A DNA stretch of 64,000 nt from Kiloniella spongiae (GTDB lineage Bacteria; Pseudomonadota; Alphaproteobacteria; Kiloniellales; Kiloniellaceae): NCBI RefSeq assembly GCF_001026905.1, contig NZ_LAQL01000003.1, positions 456,603 through 520,602 on the forward strand. The letters are read 5' to 3'. Under the pieces are notes generated by a model that searched no databases, was not told where the DNA came from, and saw only the letters and a program-made list of their open reading frames with translations. A program made the position numbers and the translations under genes. Shown in pieces: positions 29,201 through 36,501 of this stretch. How positions within the stretch are numbered: position 1 is the stretch's first letter; each line of letters opens with the position of its first letter.

Positions 29201-30207
29201 TGGTATTGTGGAAGCTTGGTCAGTCCCTGAATAATTTCACGGATGTCGTCTATCTGGTTTTCTGCCAGATACCGGGATTCAGCACGGGGATAGGTCTGAA
29301 TTTTCTTACCTTCCCCGTCGTATAGTTCCTGAGCAATGTTTAGTGTTTTGTCGGCGCTCCACCCCCAACGGCGGGCACATATTTTTTGCAATTCAGGCAA
29401 ATCAAGAAGACGCGGCGGTTTCGTTTTCTTGATTTTCTTTTCTGTTTTGAGCGGACCTTCATAGCCTTCAACAGCTATGCGGAGTTGTTCTGCCTTTTCC
29501 GGGGTCAGAATACGGTCCTTGGGGGCATGACGAAGGTCCAGTTCGCCACTTTCGGCCTTTGCCGTTGCGACAAGGTGGTAATAATCCTGAGGGGTGAAAT
29601 CAAGGATTTCTAACTCGCGCATGCAGACAATTGCCATGGTCGGTGTCTTAACACGGCCGATACCAATTGCGCCGTATTGTCCGGGCTGTTTGAGGGCAAC
29701 AGTGGCTGCGCGGGTCAGGGATAGATTATAAACCTGATCCGCTTGCTGGCGGACAACAGCGGCTTGACCCAGATTATGGTATTTGTCATTGGGTTCCAGG
29801 TTGTCGAAAGCTTGCCTCAGGGTTTTTTCATCTTGCGCGGTGAACATGGCGCGCTGAACCTGTCCGGCGAATTTATAGTGTCGTAAAATCTCTTCGCCAA
29901 TAAGCTGGCCTTCGCGGTCACAGTCGGTTGCGATGATGACACGCTTGGCGGTTTTTAGCGCCTTGGCAATGGCTTCGAGTTTGTTTTTTGCGGATGGTGA
30001 CGCATCTGGTGCTGGGCAAGTTGGATAAAAATCATCGGGCTTGAGTAAATCAAATGACCAGCGCCCCCAGCTGCTTTGAATCTGTTGCGGTTCCTGCAAG
30101 CTTAACAGGTGCCCTTCTGCGGGAAGGATTTGCCCGTATTTACTGCCGATTGCCGCTTGAACATCGCGCTTTTGCGAAGTTTTTTCCGTAATAATAATGG
30201 TGGACAA
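26218..30207 (-). CDS. Type IA topoisomerase (TopB-like) fused to degenerate RecD2-like helicase
   Basis: About 1329 residues, far longer than TopB (650-850). Residues 1-620 are a complete topoisomerase III core: TOPRIM with E8 (IIITEK) and D95/D97 (ATDCDREG), the active-site Tyr306 (TYPRAESRYL) and GIGTPATRAAVI. A basic linker follows. From about 693 the protein matches RecD2: helix-hairpin-helix units (KGLGAKAAKQLVESFGPDAL), then IDLTEYQKSAVAKLL and a Walker A-like GVPGTGKE (K956, but Glu in place of Thr/Ser), IIDQAD (DE changed to DQ, 1027-1028), an SH3-like GDKVILQ segment, and late motifs that no longer read as HKSQG or TRA. The topoisomerase should relax or decatenate DNA; the helicase half is probably ATPase-dead. 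A GTG at 30228 is an alternative start; TTG at 30205-30207 gives the TopB N-terminus and has AAGGG before it. It ends 35 bases from a convergent kinase gene and is divergent from the terminase genes. Confidence 0.88.
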   Translation of the reverse strand: MSTIIITEKTSQKRDVQAAIGSKYGQILPAEGHLLSLQEPQQIQSSWGRWSFDLLKPDDFYPTCPAPDASPSAKNKLEAIAKALKTAKRVIIATDCDREGQLIGEEILRHYKFAGQVQRAMFTAQDEKTLRQAFDNLEPNDKYHNLGQAAVVRQQADQVYNLSLTRAATVALKQPGQYGAIGIGRVKTPTMAIVCMRELEILDFTPQDYYHLVATAKAESGELDLRHAPKDRILTPEKAEQLRIAVEGYEGPLKTEKKIKKTKPPRLLDLPELQKICARRWGWSADKTLNIAQELYDGEGKKIQTYPRAESRYLAENQIDDIREIIQGLTKLPQYQGIDLSSPEVRKGKSGHFSDAGLKGVSHHAIVPNKNTMDRVEVIYARLTQDEQRMFDLVASSYLAILMPDYVYESTSVSMEVPVTLRDEEAGKDKETLLDFKVTGNIPKEQGWKAVYTDVMEKKEDHAGELPPIQDGDMAVLSPVTTDTKKTKAPPRYNEGTLIDAMQNAWRFVENKDLKERLKEAKGIGTPATRAAVITGLKLQNFLAQSGKHIIPTDAGLTLYKTLKTAAPELVDPGVTAMWEMNLDDVLEGKQTARQVWDDIGNDTERLIGILKTNAATAPKINTGVAMPKNAGKGKPTDKMKETAKSVAQNKGLKLPKDYTSDFNVCREFLDEHLGGKGPSPEKILENLEKQLSDGMIKGLGAKAAKQLVESFGPDALKVILETPEKLATETSLPKGKVKLLEEWSEERKILSEIATFLHNHSVDPARSYRLFDIFGKDTISKLKDNPYCIVRNTKSIPFDVPDSIAHKLGREAHCLERAGAALYYALSQADDIREKNNLLALLNKRLEIPTDILELAMTKEIEAKHIHSYKEKDATGSSQEFLILKQDWQANTKIKKRLSTLCEGIVPWGEIDTTKAIDWVVNRDKIDLTEYQKSAVAKLLKTKLTVMEGVPGTGKEDIVKAFAKIVTAKNISTTIAVPSSTQVKGASSTLDTDTVSVTKLLEYNTKNRSYKRNTRKPLDCQLLIIDQADLLDHSTLLAVLDSLSETTALLLIKSHLSITSTRQDSLLSGTGRPLTRLLETVDHSELVLDQLSTKFQDNKLAQNTLKLSIGENISYTSDTQSPGSFYFIPAENEQDTQRKLVEVIKNRLPKSFKYNPIKDIQVISMAKQMIGPQNLTFQLQNLLNDQQHSLNLQRFGVRYKVGDKVILQESDCEKDLTTSDIGFIKDITRDDIPQTSDEKGYLDEGRITIEFAGKNHDFAFGELDVISLAYALPVSKNPNQQSPATILILPMQAPVSHTQVMLDTAFRSTLLQGLSTASERVILIGQSG

Positions 30208-30356
30208 TCTGAAACCCTTTACCGTCACTCAACTCTAGTATGCTTTTACCGTAAAGAGGGGTTCGGGATAAAGCCTCTCTTTTGAAAAAGTTTGTTTGTT
30301 GAGGGTTGGATTGGGATTTTCTTGTAAATGGATTTCGTTGGTCGGTTTTAGATGAA

Positions 30357-30383
30357 TTGTTCGGCTTACCTGTCGGGTATAAA
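30357..30383 (+). promoter_or_regulatory. Candidate promoter for the terminase genes
   Basis: TTGTTC (30357-30362) and TATAAA (30378-30383) are 15 bases apart, slightly short. The -35 matches the TTGTTC/T seen in the two late promoters at 43.55 and 57.82 kb, but the conserved leader sequence of those is missing. It lies about 85 bases before the small terminase gene. The 260-base gap between the topoisomerase fusion and terS shows no gene. Confidence 0.4.
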
Positions 30384-30468
30384 ATAGGGGTGGGAAAGTG
30401 GGTGTGATTCCCGTTTTAGGGGCGCATGTGCCCTATCCCATTCTGTTTTACATCTGGTGGGAGGAAAA

Positions 30469-30918
30469 ATGAGTGATCCGGATCTAAAGCAGCAGCTTAC
30501 CGAACGGCAAAAAAGGTTTGTTGAAGAATATCTGGTTGATTTGAATGCGACGCAAGCCGCCCTTCGGGCAGGGTATAGTCCTAAATCAGTTAAGCAGAGT
30601 GCCAGCCGAACACTGAAAAATCCCTTGGTGCAAGATGCCATTGAACAGGCAAAAACTGCGCGATCCCAACGATTACAGGTCGATGCTGATTATGTCCTGA
30701 AGGGGGCTGTGGAGTTATTTGAACGCTGTATGCAGCGCAACCCGGTTGCGGATGCTGATGGTGAATACAAGTTCCAGCACACGGGGGCGGGAAAAGCGTT
30801 GGAGATTATCGGGCGACATGTGTCGGTTCAGGCCTTTAAGGAAAAGGTTGAAATGTCGATTGAAAATGAACTGGTTGATCGCCTGATGCGGGGGCGTAAG
30901 CGACTGAATAATAAGTAG
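30469..30918 (+). CDS. terS: Terminase small subunit
   Basis: A 149-residue protein of the terminase_2 type. The start LTERQKRFVEEYLVDLNATQAALRAGYSPKSVKQSASRTLKNP is the standard DNA-binding helix-turn-helix of these proteins. It recognises the packaging site on phage DNA and recruits the large subunit. Start chosen at the ATG with GGGAGG 4-5 bases before it rather than at 30457. The large subunit gene follows after 57 bases. Confidence 0.92.
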   Translation: MSDPDLKQQLTERQKRFVEEYLVDLNATQAALRAGYSPKSVKQSASRTLKNPLVQDAIEQAKTARSQRLQVDADYVLKGAVELFERCMQRNPVADADGEYKFQHTGAGKALEIIGRHVSVQAFKEKVEMSIENELVDRLMRGRKRLNNK

Positions 30919-30975
30919 ATTAAATAAGTCAGTGTTATTTTTACTATTTTTTCCATCTGATTATAGAGGTATCTG

Positions 30976-32439
30976 ATGACCCACGGGGTTGATCTGGATC
31001 TTGCCGAGGATTGTGCGCAGTTCTATGCCGATCCGCTGGGGTTTGTGCTGTGGGCCTTTGACTGGGGACAGGGCGAATTGGTCGATTTTAAAGGCCCGCG
31101 CGACTGGCAGTTGGCCTATCTGGAAGATCTGGGCGTGCAAATCAAAGAACGCGGGTTTGACGGCCTTCACCCTGTTGCCCCCATGGATATGGCAACGGCA
31201 TCTGGCCATGGTATTGGGAAATCAGCGATGTCGGCCTGGCTTATTCTCTTTATTATGTCGACACGCCCTTTTGCCAAGGGGGTTGTGACATCCAATACAA
31301 GTGATCAACTGCGCACCAAGACTTGGGCCGAATTGGGGAAATGGCATAAGCGCTGTTTAACGGGGCATTGGTTCAACTATAGCGCCAGTAAGGGGAACAT
31401 GGCGCTGGTGCATAAACGTCACCCTGAAAGTTGGCGGTGCGATGCACAAACCTGTCGTGAGGAAAACTCTGAAAGCTTTGCCGGATTGCACGCCGCGAAT
31501 TCGACGCCCTTTTATCTCTTCGATGAGGCATCAGCCGTGCCTGATAAAATCTGGGAGGTTTCAGACGGAGGCCTGACCGACGGTGAACCCATGCGCTTTG
31601 TCTTTGGCAATCCTACACGAAACTCCGGACGCTTTTTTGAGTGTTTCAATCGGTTGCGCCATCGCTGGAAAACCAGACAGATTGACAGCCGGACGGTGAC
31701 CGGAACCAACCAGAACCTGATGCAGCAATGGGTTGAGGACTATGGTGAGGATAGTGACTTTGTTCGCGTGCGTGTCCGGGGTGTATTCCCAAGAGCAGGC
31801 TCAACCCAGTTTATCAGCAATCTTATTGTCGAAGAGGCTCTAAATCGCCAACTTTCGGCTCAACCACAAGATGCTATCGTCATTGGTGTTGATGTTGCCC
31901 GTTTCGGTGATGATCAATCGGTAATTTTGGTGCGTCAGGGACGTAAGGTGCTGGAAATCAAAAAGTACCGCGTGGATACGATGACACTGGTCGGACATGT
32001 GGTTGAAGTCATACGCCAATATCGTCCTGATGGTGTGTTGGTGGACGGCGTGGGCGTTGGTGGCGGCGTTGTCGATCGTATGAAGCAATTGGGTCATGAC
32101 TGTATTGATGTGAACGCCGGAGCCAGAGCGCAGGACCAGAAGACCTACATGAACAAACGCGCTGAAATGTGGGGCGAGATGCGCGATTGGCTCAAGGGTG
32201 GTGATATCCCCACTGATGATCGGGAGCTTGAAACCGACCTCACAGCTATTGAGTACGGCTTTGATGCCAAGAACAGGCTGCAGCTTGAGCGTAAGGAAGA
32301 CATGAAGAAGAGGGGATTGCACTCACCAGATGTAGCAGATGCATTGGCGCTGACCTTTGCCGAGGATATCGTGAAGTGGTCAGAGGATGACTACGGCGAT
32401 ATGGAGGTTGCTATCTCGGATTATGAGCCGGGGGGGTAG
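30976..32439 (+). CDS. terL: Terminase large subunit
   Basis: A 487-residue DNA-packaging motor protein. The ATPase part has a Walker A at 77-83 (GHGIGKS) and Walker B ending in D183-E184 (FYLFDEASAV). The nuclease part (about 295-470) has the RNase H-like acidic residues in VIGVDVARFGDD (D306), GVLVDGVG (D357) and the late HSPDVADALALTFAE. All catalytic motifs are intact, so it should cut and translocate DNA into the prohead. The last 19 bases overlap a reverse-strand gene, and the usual portal neighbour is 11 kb away. Confidence 0.93.
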   Translation: MTHGVDLDLAEDCAQFYADPLGFVLWAFDWGQGELVDFKGPRDWQLAYLEDLGVQIKERGFDGLHPVAPMDMATASGHGIGKSAMSAWLILFIMSTRPFAKGVVTSNTSDQLRTKTWAELGKWHKRCLTGHWFNYSASKGNMALVHKRHPESWRCDAQTCREENSESFAGLHAANSTPFYLFDEASAVPDKIWEVSDGGLTDGEPMRFVFGNPTRNSGRFFECFNRLRHRWKTRQIDSRTVTGTNQNLMQQWVEDYGEDSDFVRVRVRGVFPRAGSTQFISNLIVEEALNRQLSAQPQDAIVIGVDVARFGDDQSVILVRQGRKVLEIKKYRVDTMTLVGHVVEVIRQYRPDGVLVDGVGVGGGVVDRMKQLGHDCIDVNAGARAQDQKTYMNKRAEMWGEMRDWLKGGDIPTDDRELETDLTAIEYGFDAKNRLQLERKEDMKKRGLHSPDVADALALTFAEDIVKWSEDDYGDMEVAISDYEPGG

Positions 32440-32723
32440 ATTTTTTTTATTTTTAGATTAAGTCTTTCAAGTTCGGGGACCACTAGCTTTTTCCCACCTT
32501 TAAATTCGTTCCACTTGAGTGGGGTTGGTTTTCCTTTTTTTAAATTCACATGACCATAAGCAACTCCATATATTGCTTTTGAGGCATAATCATTCTTATC
32601 ATACTCAAGCAGATAACGAGTAGATCTACCGAACCCATAATTTTTCAAGAATGTTGTCTCGCCTAAATTGTCACATTCATCTATTGCTTTTTTGACTGCG
32701 TCTAATGTGATGCGTTGTTCCAT
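32421..32723 (-). CDS. Small protein resembling the ScoMcrA-type N-terminal head domain
   Basis: About 100 residues from the ATG with AAGGAAGAG just before it (the frame is open to 32777). The segment STRYLLEYDKNDYASKAIYGVAYGH followed by LKWNEFKGGKKLVVPELERL resembles the head domain found before HNH nuclease modules of some Type IV-like restriction enzymes (yDSKAIaGvAyG). Here it stands alone with no nuclease. It is the last gene of a three-gene reverse operon inserted behind the terminase. It could be a decoy or an anti-restriction protein, but that is speculation. Confidence 0.55.
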   Translation of the reverse strand: MEQRITLDAVKKAIDECDNLGETTFLKNYGFGRSTRYLLEYDKNDYASKAIYGVAYGHVNLKKGKPTPLKWNEFKGGKKLVVPELERLNLKIKKIYPPGS

Positions 32724-32785
32724 GATTCTCTTCCTTATTGAATGTAAAATTCTGAGCTTCACAGATGAATGAGTCAAGGTTGCGC

Positions 32786-33136
32786 CTAATCGAACGCCTC
32801 AACCTGTTGTTGTGTAGAGAAAGTTTTTTTACGATTTTTTTTGACAGCAAAGAAGACCCAAAAGAGATCTACGAGAAGGAATAGCCCCTGAAAGAGAAAA
32901 ATAAACCCTATATAAGTTGCTAACTCTGCTAAGTGCATGTCTAGAGCGGGGGATATGTCCTCAAACTCTTGCCCAAATGGAACCGATGACATCATATAAA
33001 CGAAGATACCAAGATTAATAACGCAGCAACTTACGTAGATCATAGCTGTCTTCATACGCCCCAAATACCACCGATGCCCACCGAAGACACCAGTGAACAG
33101 CCAGAGTAAGTACGCTATGGGGAGGGATTTATTCAT
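32786..33136 (-). CDS. TM2-domain membrane protein
   Basis: A 116-residue protein with three to four hydrophobic segments. The start LPIAYLLWLFTGVFGGHRWYLGR is the TM2 domain signature (GxHRxYLG). TM2 proteins are small inner-membrane proteins of unknown function found widely in bacteria and phages. It is the second gene of the reverse-strand operon. A role in membrane exclusion or defence is possible but unsupported. Confidence 0.75.
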   Translation of the reverse strand: MNKSLPIAYLLWLFTGVFGGHRWYLGRMKTAMIYVSCCVINLGIFVYMMSSVPFGQEFEDISPALDMHLAELATYIGFIFLFQGLFLLVDLFWVFFAVKKNRKKTFSTQQQVEAFD

Positions 33137-33155
33137 GGGGGGCTCATTACACTAA

Positions 33156-33518
33156 TTAGTAAGCGTCCACTATTAGATAGATTGTTATTGCTACGAACCA
33201 AAATATACAAGTAAAAAGCACTAGGGGAATGTTTTCTATAAAGTCTCTTGCGTGACTTTTTCCTATCGTGGGTTCTGTACTTAAAAGTCTCCCCATTCTA
33301 AGATCTCCGTGATCAAAGCCGCTGAACTGATAGTAAACGACTAAGATCAACCCTCCCCAAAAGTCTAAATAAGGGTATTTAATATCTAAGATAGCAACTT
33401 CTGTGTTTAATATATTTTGACAGAACTCTGCGGCAAGTACACCAGATACCCCAAACCCTGCCACTCCGAAGATATAAACGACAGCTAGATTAAGGATTTT
33501 ATCAAACGCTTTCCGCAT
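33156..33518 (-). CDS. Hypothetical membrane protein
   Basis: About 120 residues, with hydrophobic segments near 10-35, 45-65 and 95-120 and no recognised domain. Start chosen at the ATG 33516-33518, with a GGGGGA site upstream; the frame extends to a TTG at 33536. It is the first gene of the reverse operon, about 50 bases downstream of a good promoter (33571-33599). Base composition is AT-rich relative to the terminase genes, consistent with separate acquisition. Confidence 0.55.
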   Translation of the reverse strand: MRKAFDKILNLAVVYIFGVAGFGVSGVLAAEFCQNILNTEVAILDIKYPYLDFWGGLILVVYYQFSGFDHGDLRMGRLLSTEPTIGKSHARDFIENIPLVLFTCIFWFVAITIYLIVDAY

Positions 33519-33570
33519 CAAGATGGATTCCCCCAAACAAAGAAGGAAGAGGGCAAGGGTTAGAAGGAAA

Positions 33571-33599
33571 TTTATATAATTTATTTTGCACTAGCTCAA
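33571..33599 (-). promoter_or_regulatory. Promoter of the reverse-strand moron operon
   Basis: On the minus strand TTGAGC (33594-33599) and TATAAA (33571-33576) are separated by exactly 17 bases. It points at the three-gene operon ending at 32421, giving it transcription independent of the phage late genes, as expected for a moron. Confidence 0.6.
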
Positions 33600-33616
33600 C
33601 CAAGATCAATGAGTAG

Positions 33617-33727
33617 GTGAGGGTGACTGCCAAGGGTATCGCCAAGCTTGGTGAGTTGTTTGAGAAAGAAGAGGTGAGCAGTGTGCCGCCGCCTTCGTTG
33701 GGTGGGAGTGCGCATACGGTTATCTAA
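33617..33727 (+). pseudogene. Short open frame, possible 3' remnant of a phage gene
   Basis: A GTG-started frame of 36 codons (VRVTAKGIAKLGELFEKEE, ending in LGGSAHTVI) ends 4 bases before a perfect intrinsic terminator. It reads like the C-terminal end of a protein, with a short amphipathic helix followed by a Pro/Gly tail. It lies just beyond the reverse-strand operon inserted behind terL, so it may be what remains of a gene that once followed terL. A real small gene cannot be excluded. Confidence 0.35.
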
Positions 33728-33731
33728 AGCT

Positions 33732-33753
33732 AAGGCCCTTCGGGGCCTTTTTT
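33732..33753 (+). terminator. Intrinsic terminator with TTCG loop
   Basis: AAGGCCC, a TTCG tetraloop, GGGCCTT and a T-tract form an ideal plus-strand terminator. It probably ends the terminase transcript together with the 36-codon frame before it. Confidence 0.85.
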
Positions 33754-33762
33754 ATAACTATT

Positions 33763-34965
33763 TTATTGAGGACATCTGCGTAAGGCAGCGTCTTTACGTC
33801 TTTGCCATTCAAAACGACTAGATTCAATCGCTTTTGGTAGCGACCAAAATCCTTTATCGTTACTCAACGAAGCTGTCCTTTTCTCGATGTCTATACCTCT
33901 CATGACACTAGTTATGTCTATGAGTGTACTTTCCATTTCTGCATAATATGAGTGGCCAAACAGATTGAATTTAACACCATTTACTTCAATGGCATCAATA
34001 CCCCTTAAGTTATTAATAGATGTTAGTTTTTCTAAATCACTGCTATCCCCTAGCCTGGGATGCCCAACATGAACGCTTTTTGATGTTTTTAGAGGGTTAT
34101 CATTATTTGAAGCGTAAATTGTGGTTTTTCTAGATAGTGTTTGAAATTGAGGTGAAATTACATTTTTGAAAGTTTGAGTATCGATATCCGCACCTACTAA
34201 AATAATTTGATTAAAAAGCTTACTTTTTTTAGGTTCTTGTATTCTTATTTGCTCAAGTGCTTCTCCTAATAATCCAGCTCCCAAACTATGAGCTAGAATG
34301 AAAACATTTTTGGATTTTTTATTCTCGGTAGCTAAAAGTAAAAAGTCTGCGAGATCTTTTTTAGCCCATTCTTTATTCGTCCAAGCTCGTAAGTAGTCTG
34401 ACGGAAGATCGAAACCTTTTGTAGTACTCCCTGATGGCCAAGAAAAAATTACAGGAGTTAAGGTTAAGTCTTTTGATTCTAAGTCAGTTGTCAATTGGGC
34501 GGCTCTGAAAATGGCGTCTTCAAAAGTATTATTATAACCATGAATGTATATGAAAAGGGCATCACCTTTAGAGTTTCTTACCGCTGCTTTAAACTCTGAA
34601 TAGTCTAAATTGCCAGAATTGATTATTTGAAAAAAACACTCATCAGGATAGAAAAAAGAACTAACAGATCTCCTTTCTATTTTAGTTTTTTTATGTGACG
34701 GAGGGATGAGGACGTTCTTGTATCCAAGCTCAATTGAGTTTTTTCTATCAAAGGTATTAGATCTTTCGTCCAGATAATCAGCGTTATTAAGATTGGATTG
34801 TGGGTCTCTTTTCCGATTAGTTCCGTATAGCACTTTTACAATGTTTGGTGGGGGTTCTGAGGTGACTATGCTTAACAGTTTTGAATCATAAATTTGGGGA
34901 CTAGCGTTCTTATTCTGGCCGCATCCAAATACGAAAAGAAGCATTACTAGTAGCAGAAACTTCAT
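33763..34965 (-). CDS. DUF900-type alpha/beta hydrolase lipoprotein
   Basis: A 400-residue protein with a lipoprotein signal (LLVMLLFVFGCGQN, lipobox Cys about 15). The alpha/beta hydrolase features of the DUF900 family are present: VKVLYGTNRKRDP, the oxyanion-region FIYIHGYNNTFEDA, VIFSWPSGST and the nucleophile elbow AHSLGAGLLGEAL. It is probably a serine hydrolase anchored to the envelope. Reverse-strand and AT-rich inside the terL-portal island, it looks like a lysogenic-conversion gene. The substrate is unknown; the catalytic Ser and a late His (HSYY) are visible. Confidence 0.82.
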   Translation of the reverse strand: MKFLLLVMLLFVFGCGQNKNASPQIYDSKLLSIVTSEPPPNIVKVLYGTNRKRDPQSNLNNADYLDERSNTFDRKNSIELGYKNVLIPPSHKKTKIERRSVSSFFYPDECFFQIINSGNLDYSEFKAAVRNSKGDALFIYIHGYNNTFEDAIFRAAQLTTDLESKDLTLTPVIFSWPSGSTTKGFDLPSDYLRAWTNKEWAKKDLADFLLLATENKKSKNVFILAHSLGAGLLGEALEQIRIQEPKKSKLFNQIILVGADIDTQTFKNVISPQFQTLSRKTTIYASNNDNPLKTSKSVHVGHPRLGDSSDLEKLTSINNLRGIDAIEVNGVKFNLFGHSYYAEMESTLIDITSVMRGIDIEKRTASLSNDKGFWSLPKAIESSRFEWQRRKDAALRRCPQ

Positions 34966-35046
34966 AATGATTATCCCCTAATTTATATGTATCCCATTGC
35001 GTTCTAACTCAATATCTCTTATCATTCTCGCGGGCTAGTTCGCCCA

Positions 35047-35074
35047 AAGGCTCTGCAGACGCAGGGCCTTTTTT
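35047..35074 (+). terminator. Intrinsic terminator, plus direction
   Basis: AAGGCTCTGC, loop AGAC, GCAGGGCCTT and then TTTT. It lies at the 3' end of a reverse-strand lipoprotein gene; no plus-strand gene directly precedes it, so it may isolate the following plus-strand gene from read-through. Confidence 0.65.
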
Positions 35075-35075
35075 G

Positions 35076-35369
35076 TTATGTGTTTGGGTCTTTTGGCTTG
35101 GCGTAATGCCAGCAATCGCTCTCATCTGATAGATTACATGCTTTGACTAGGGTTACTCGATCAGCTTGCTCTTGGGTGATTGCTTGGCAGTGTCTTCCGT
35201 CTCTAGAGCAGACTTGGATCGGCGCCTTAGCGCTCATGATATCAATTGATGCATCAATTGCATCTAGGCTTTGATCAAATGCAAATGTCGCCCCCATATC
35301 TACGAATGGGTCTGTTTGGCAGGAAGCTAGAGATGCGGACAGCAACAAAACACTAATTCGAACAAACAT
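35076..35369 (-). CDS. Small lipoprotein
   Basis: A 97-residue protein with a signal peptide and lipobox (LLLSASLASC). The mature part has four further cysteines (CSRDGRHCQ, CNLSDESDC) suited to two disulfides. No family recognised. It is on the reverse strand in the phage accessory island and is one of several phage-borne lipoproteins, which often alter the host surface or block other phages. Confidence 0.65.
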   Translation of the reverse strand: MFVRISVLLLSASLASCQTDPFVDMGATFAFDQSLDAIDASIDIMSAKAPIQVCSRDGRHCQAITQEQADRVTLVKACNLSDESDCWHYAKPKDPNT

Positions 35370-35438
35370 AACAACCCCCGTTATCTGCTCTTATGATGAG
35401 AGTGGAATCAGGAAGAGTCAACTATAAGGAGTTTAGAA

Positions 35439-36359
35439 ATGGCAGCAGGACCAAGTGGAAAGGGCAATGCAGACGCAGCAAGCGGACGGGGAGGAGGAAG
35501 CTCGAACCCGGATAGAGATAGCCCTCGTGGTGGGAATAACAACAAAAGAGACTGGAGTGCGCGCGGTGGCGGGTTCTCAACCAAGAACAAACCGGGGTTT
35601 AGTAAAGCTAAAACAAAAGCTAAGAAAAGAAGAGGCTTTCAGCCCACACCAGCCCCGGAAGATGATGAAACTTTTAGTCACCCTAATGGTGTACAATCCC
35701 CTGAAGCCCGTCGGGAATATGCAGATCGTTATAATCGAGCAAATGGTATAGGTAAGTATTCAGGTCGCGGACAAGACTATGGAAGGAAAGTCCCTGACCA
35801 TATACTTCAAGGCTTAAGCATTGAAGAGAAAAAGGCTACCGCTGAGAATATCGCCCCCGAACGCAGTTTTGGCAATTCAGTTGGTAATTTTTTTAGTGGG
35901 CGGCTTGGGCAAAATTTCGCAAAAGCTGGACTAACAATCAATAATGCAGGAGAGCTTGCATACGAGGAGGATATTAATCCGGTTGGCTATGCAGCCGGGC
36001 AGGCCGTGAAGGGGTTGACGGGAAGCGGTTTTCTTGGGGGGCTTGCTGGTAAAGCTGTGTCGAGGTTCGGAGGCGCAATCTCACACACAACATCCGCCGA
36101 AAAAGTAGATCAACGTGCAGACGCCAATGGAGACAACCGCCAACGAGCTGGTGCTGGTGTTGGGCAGGGGAATAGAGCAGGGAGCGGATTTCTATCTGAA
36201 AAACCACTCTTCGACCGCGCCCAGCAAACACTCTACCCACAGCAGGAAGAAGACAAGCCGCAGCTAGGCGTAGGTGTGAGCCAAGGCAAATCCAAGGTCA
36301 GGAGAGCGCCGCAGTTGTCTGTGCTGAATGTGCGCAGGCCTACGTTTGGGAGGGGTTAA
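35439..36359 (+). CDS. LYP-tailed accessory phage protein 1
   Basis: A 306-residue protein with a good ribosome site (AAGGAG). The first 80 residues are disordered and rich in Gly, Ser, Arg and Lys (KAKTKAKKRRGFQP). The middle has glycine-rich helical stretches (GQAVKGLTGSGFLGGLAGKAV), and the end carries TLYPQQEED followed by a basic tail, KVRRAPQLSVLNVRRPTFGR. The ending is shared with three proteins at 41.6-43.5 kb, and its LYP part with the scaffold. It is likely a minor virion or head-internal protein that uses the LYP segment to bind capsid; function is inferred. Confidence 0.7.
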   Translation: MAAGPSGKGNADAASGRGGGSSNPDRDSPRGGNNNKRDWSARGGGFSTKNKPGFSKAKTKAKKRRGFQPTPAPEDDETFSHPNGVQSPEARREYADRYNRANGIGKYSGRGQDYGRKVPDHILQGLSIEEKKATAENIAPERSFGNSVGNFFSGRLGQNFAKAGLTINNAGELAYEEDINPVGYAAGQAVKGLTGSGFLGGLAGKAVSRFGGAISHTTSAEKVDQRADANGDNRQRAGAGVGQGNRAGSGFLSEKPLFDRAQQTLYPQQEEDKPQLGVGVSQGKSKVRRAPQLSVLNVRRPTFGRG

Positions 36360-36404
36360 GGGATAATTTTTTTCTTATGAATTGTTTCTTTGGTAAAAAC
36401 ACTG

Positions 36405-36437
36405 ACAATTATGATTGTGTTGATTGAAAATATTTTC
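36405..36437. promoter_or_regulatory. Palindromes upstream of the toxin-antitoxin cassette
   Basis: A dyad ACAAT-TATG-ATTGT (36405-36418) and a perfect 12-bp palindrome GAAAATATTTTC (36426-36437) lie 65-97 bases upstream of the toxin ATG. They are good candidates for operators of the HigA-like protein of the cassette. No clear -35/-10 pair was assigned. Confidence 0.4.
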
Positions 36438-36501
36438 TAACGTTGATTGTATAGGTGTATGTGAAAAATATTCTTGAATAATTTACGAATTGTTGACATA
36501 T

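Noticed and set aside
30208..30468. Left attachment site of the prophage
   Set aside because: No tRNA gene or repeat shared with the right end (63.75-64.0 kb) could be seen by eye.
36490..36501. TTGACA at the start of the toxin gene as its promoter
   Set aside because: It overlaps the proposed start codon region and has no -10 before the gene, so it cannot drive it.
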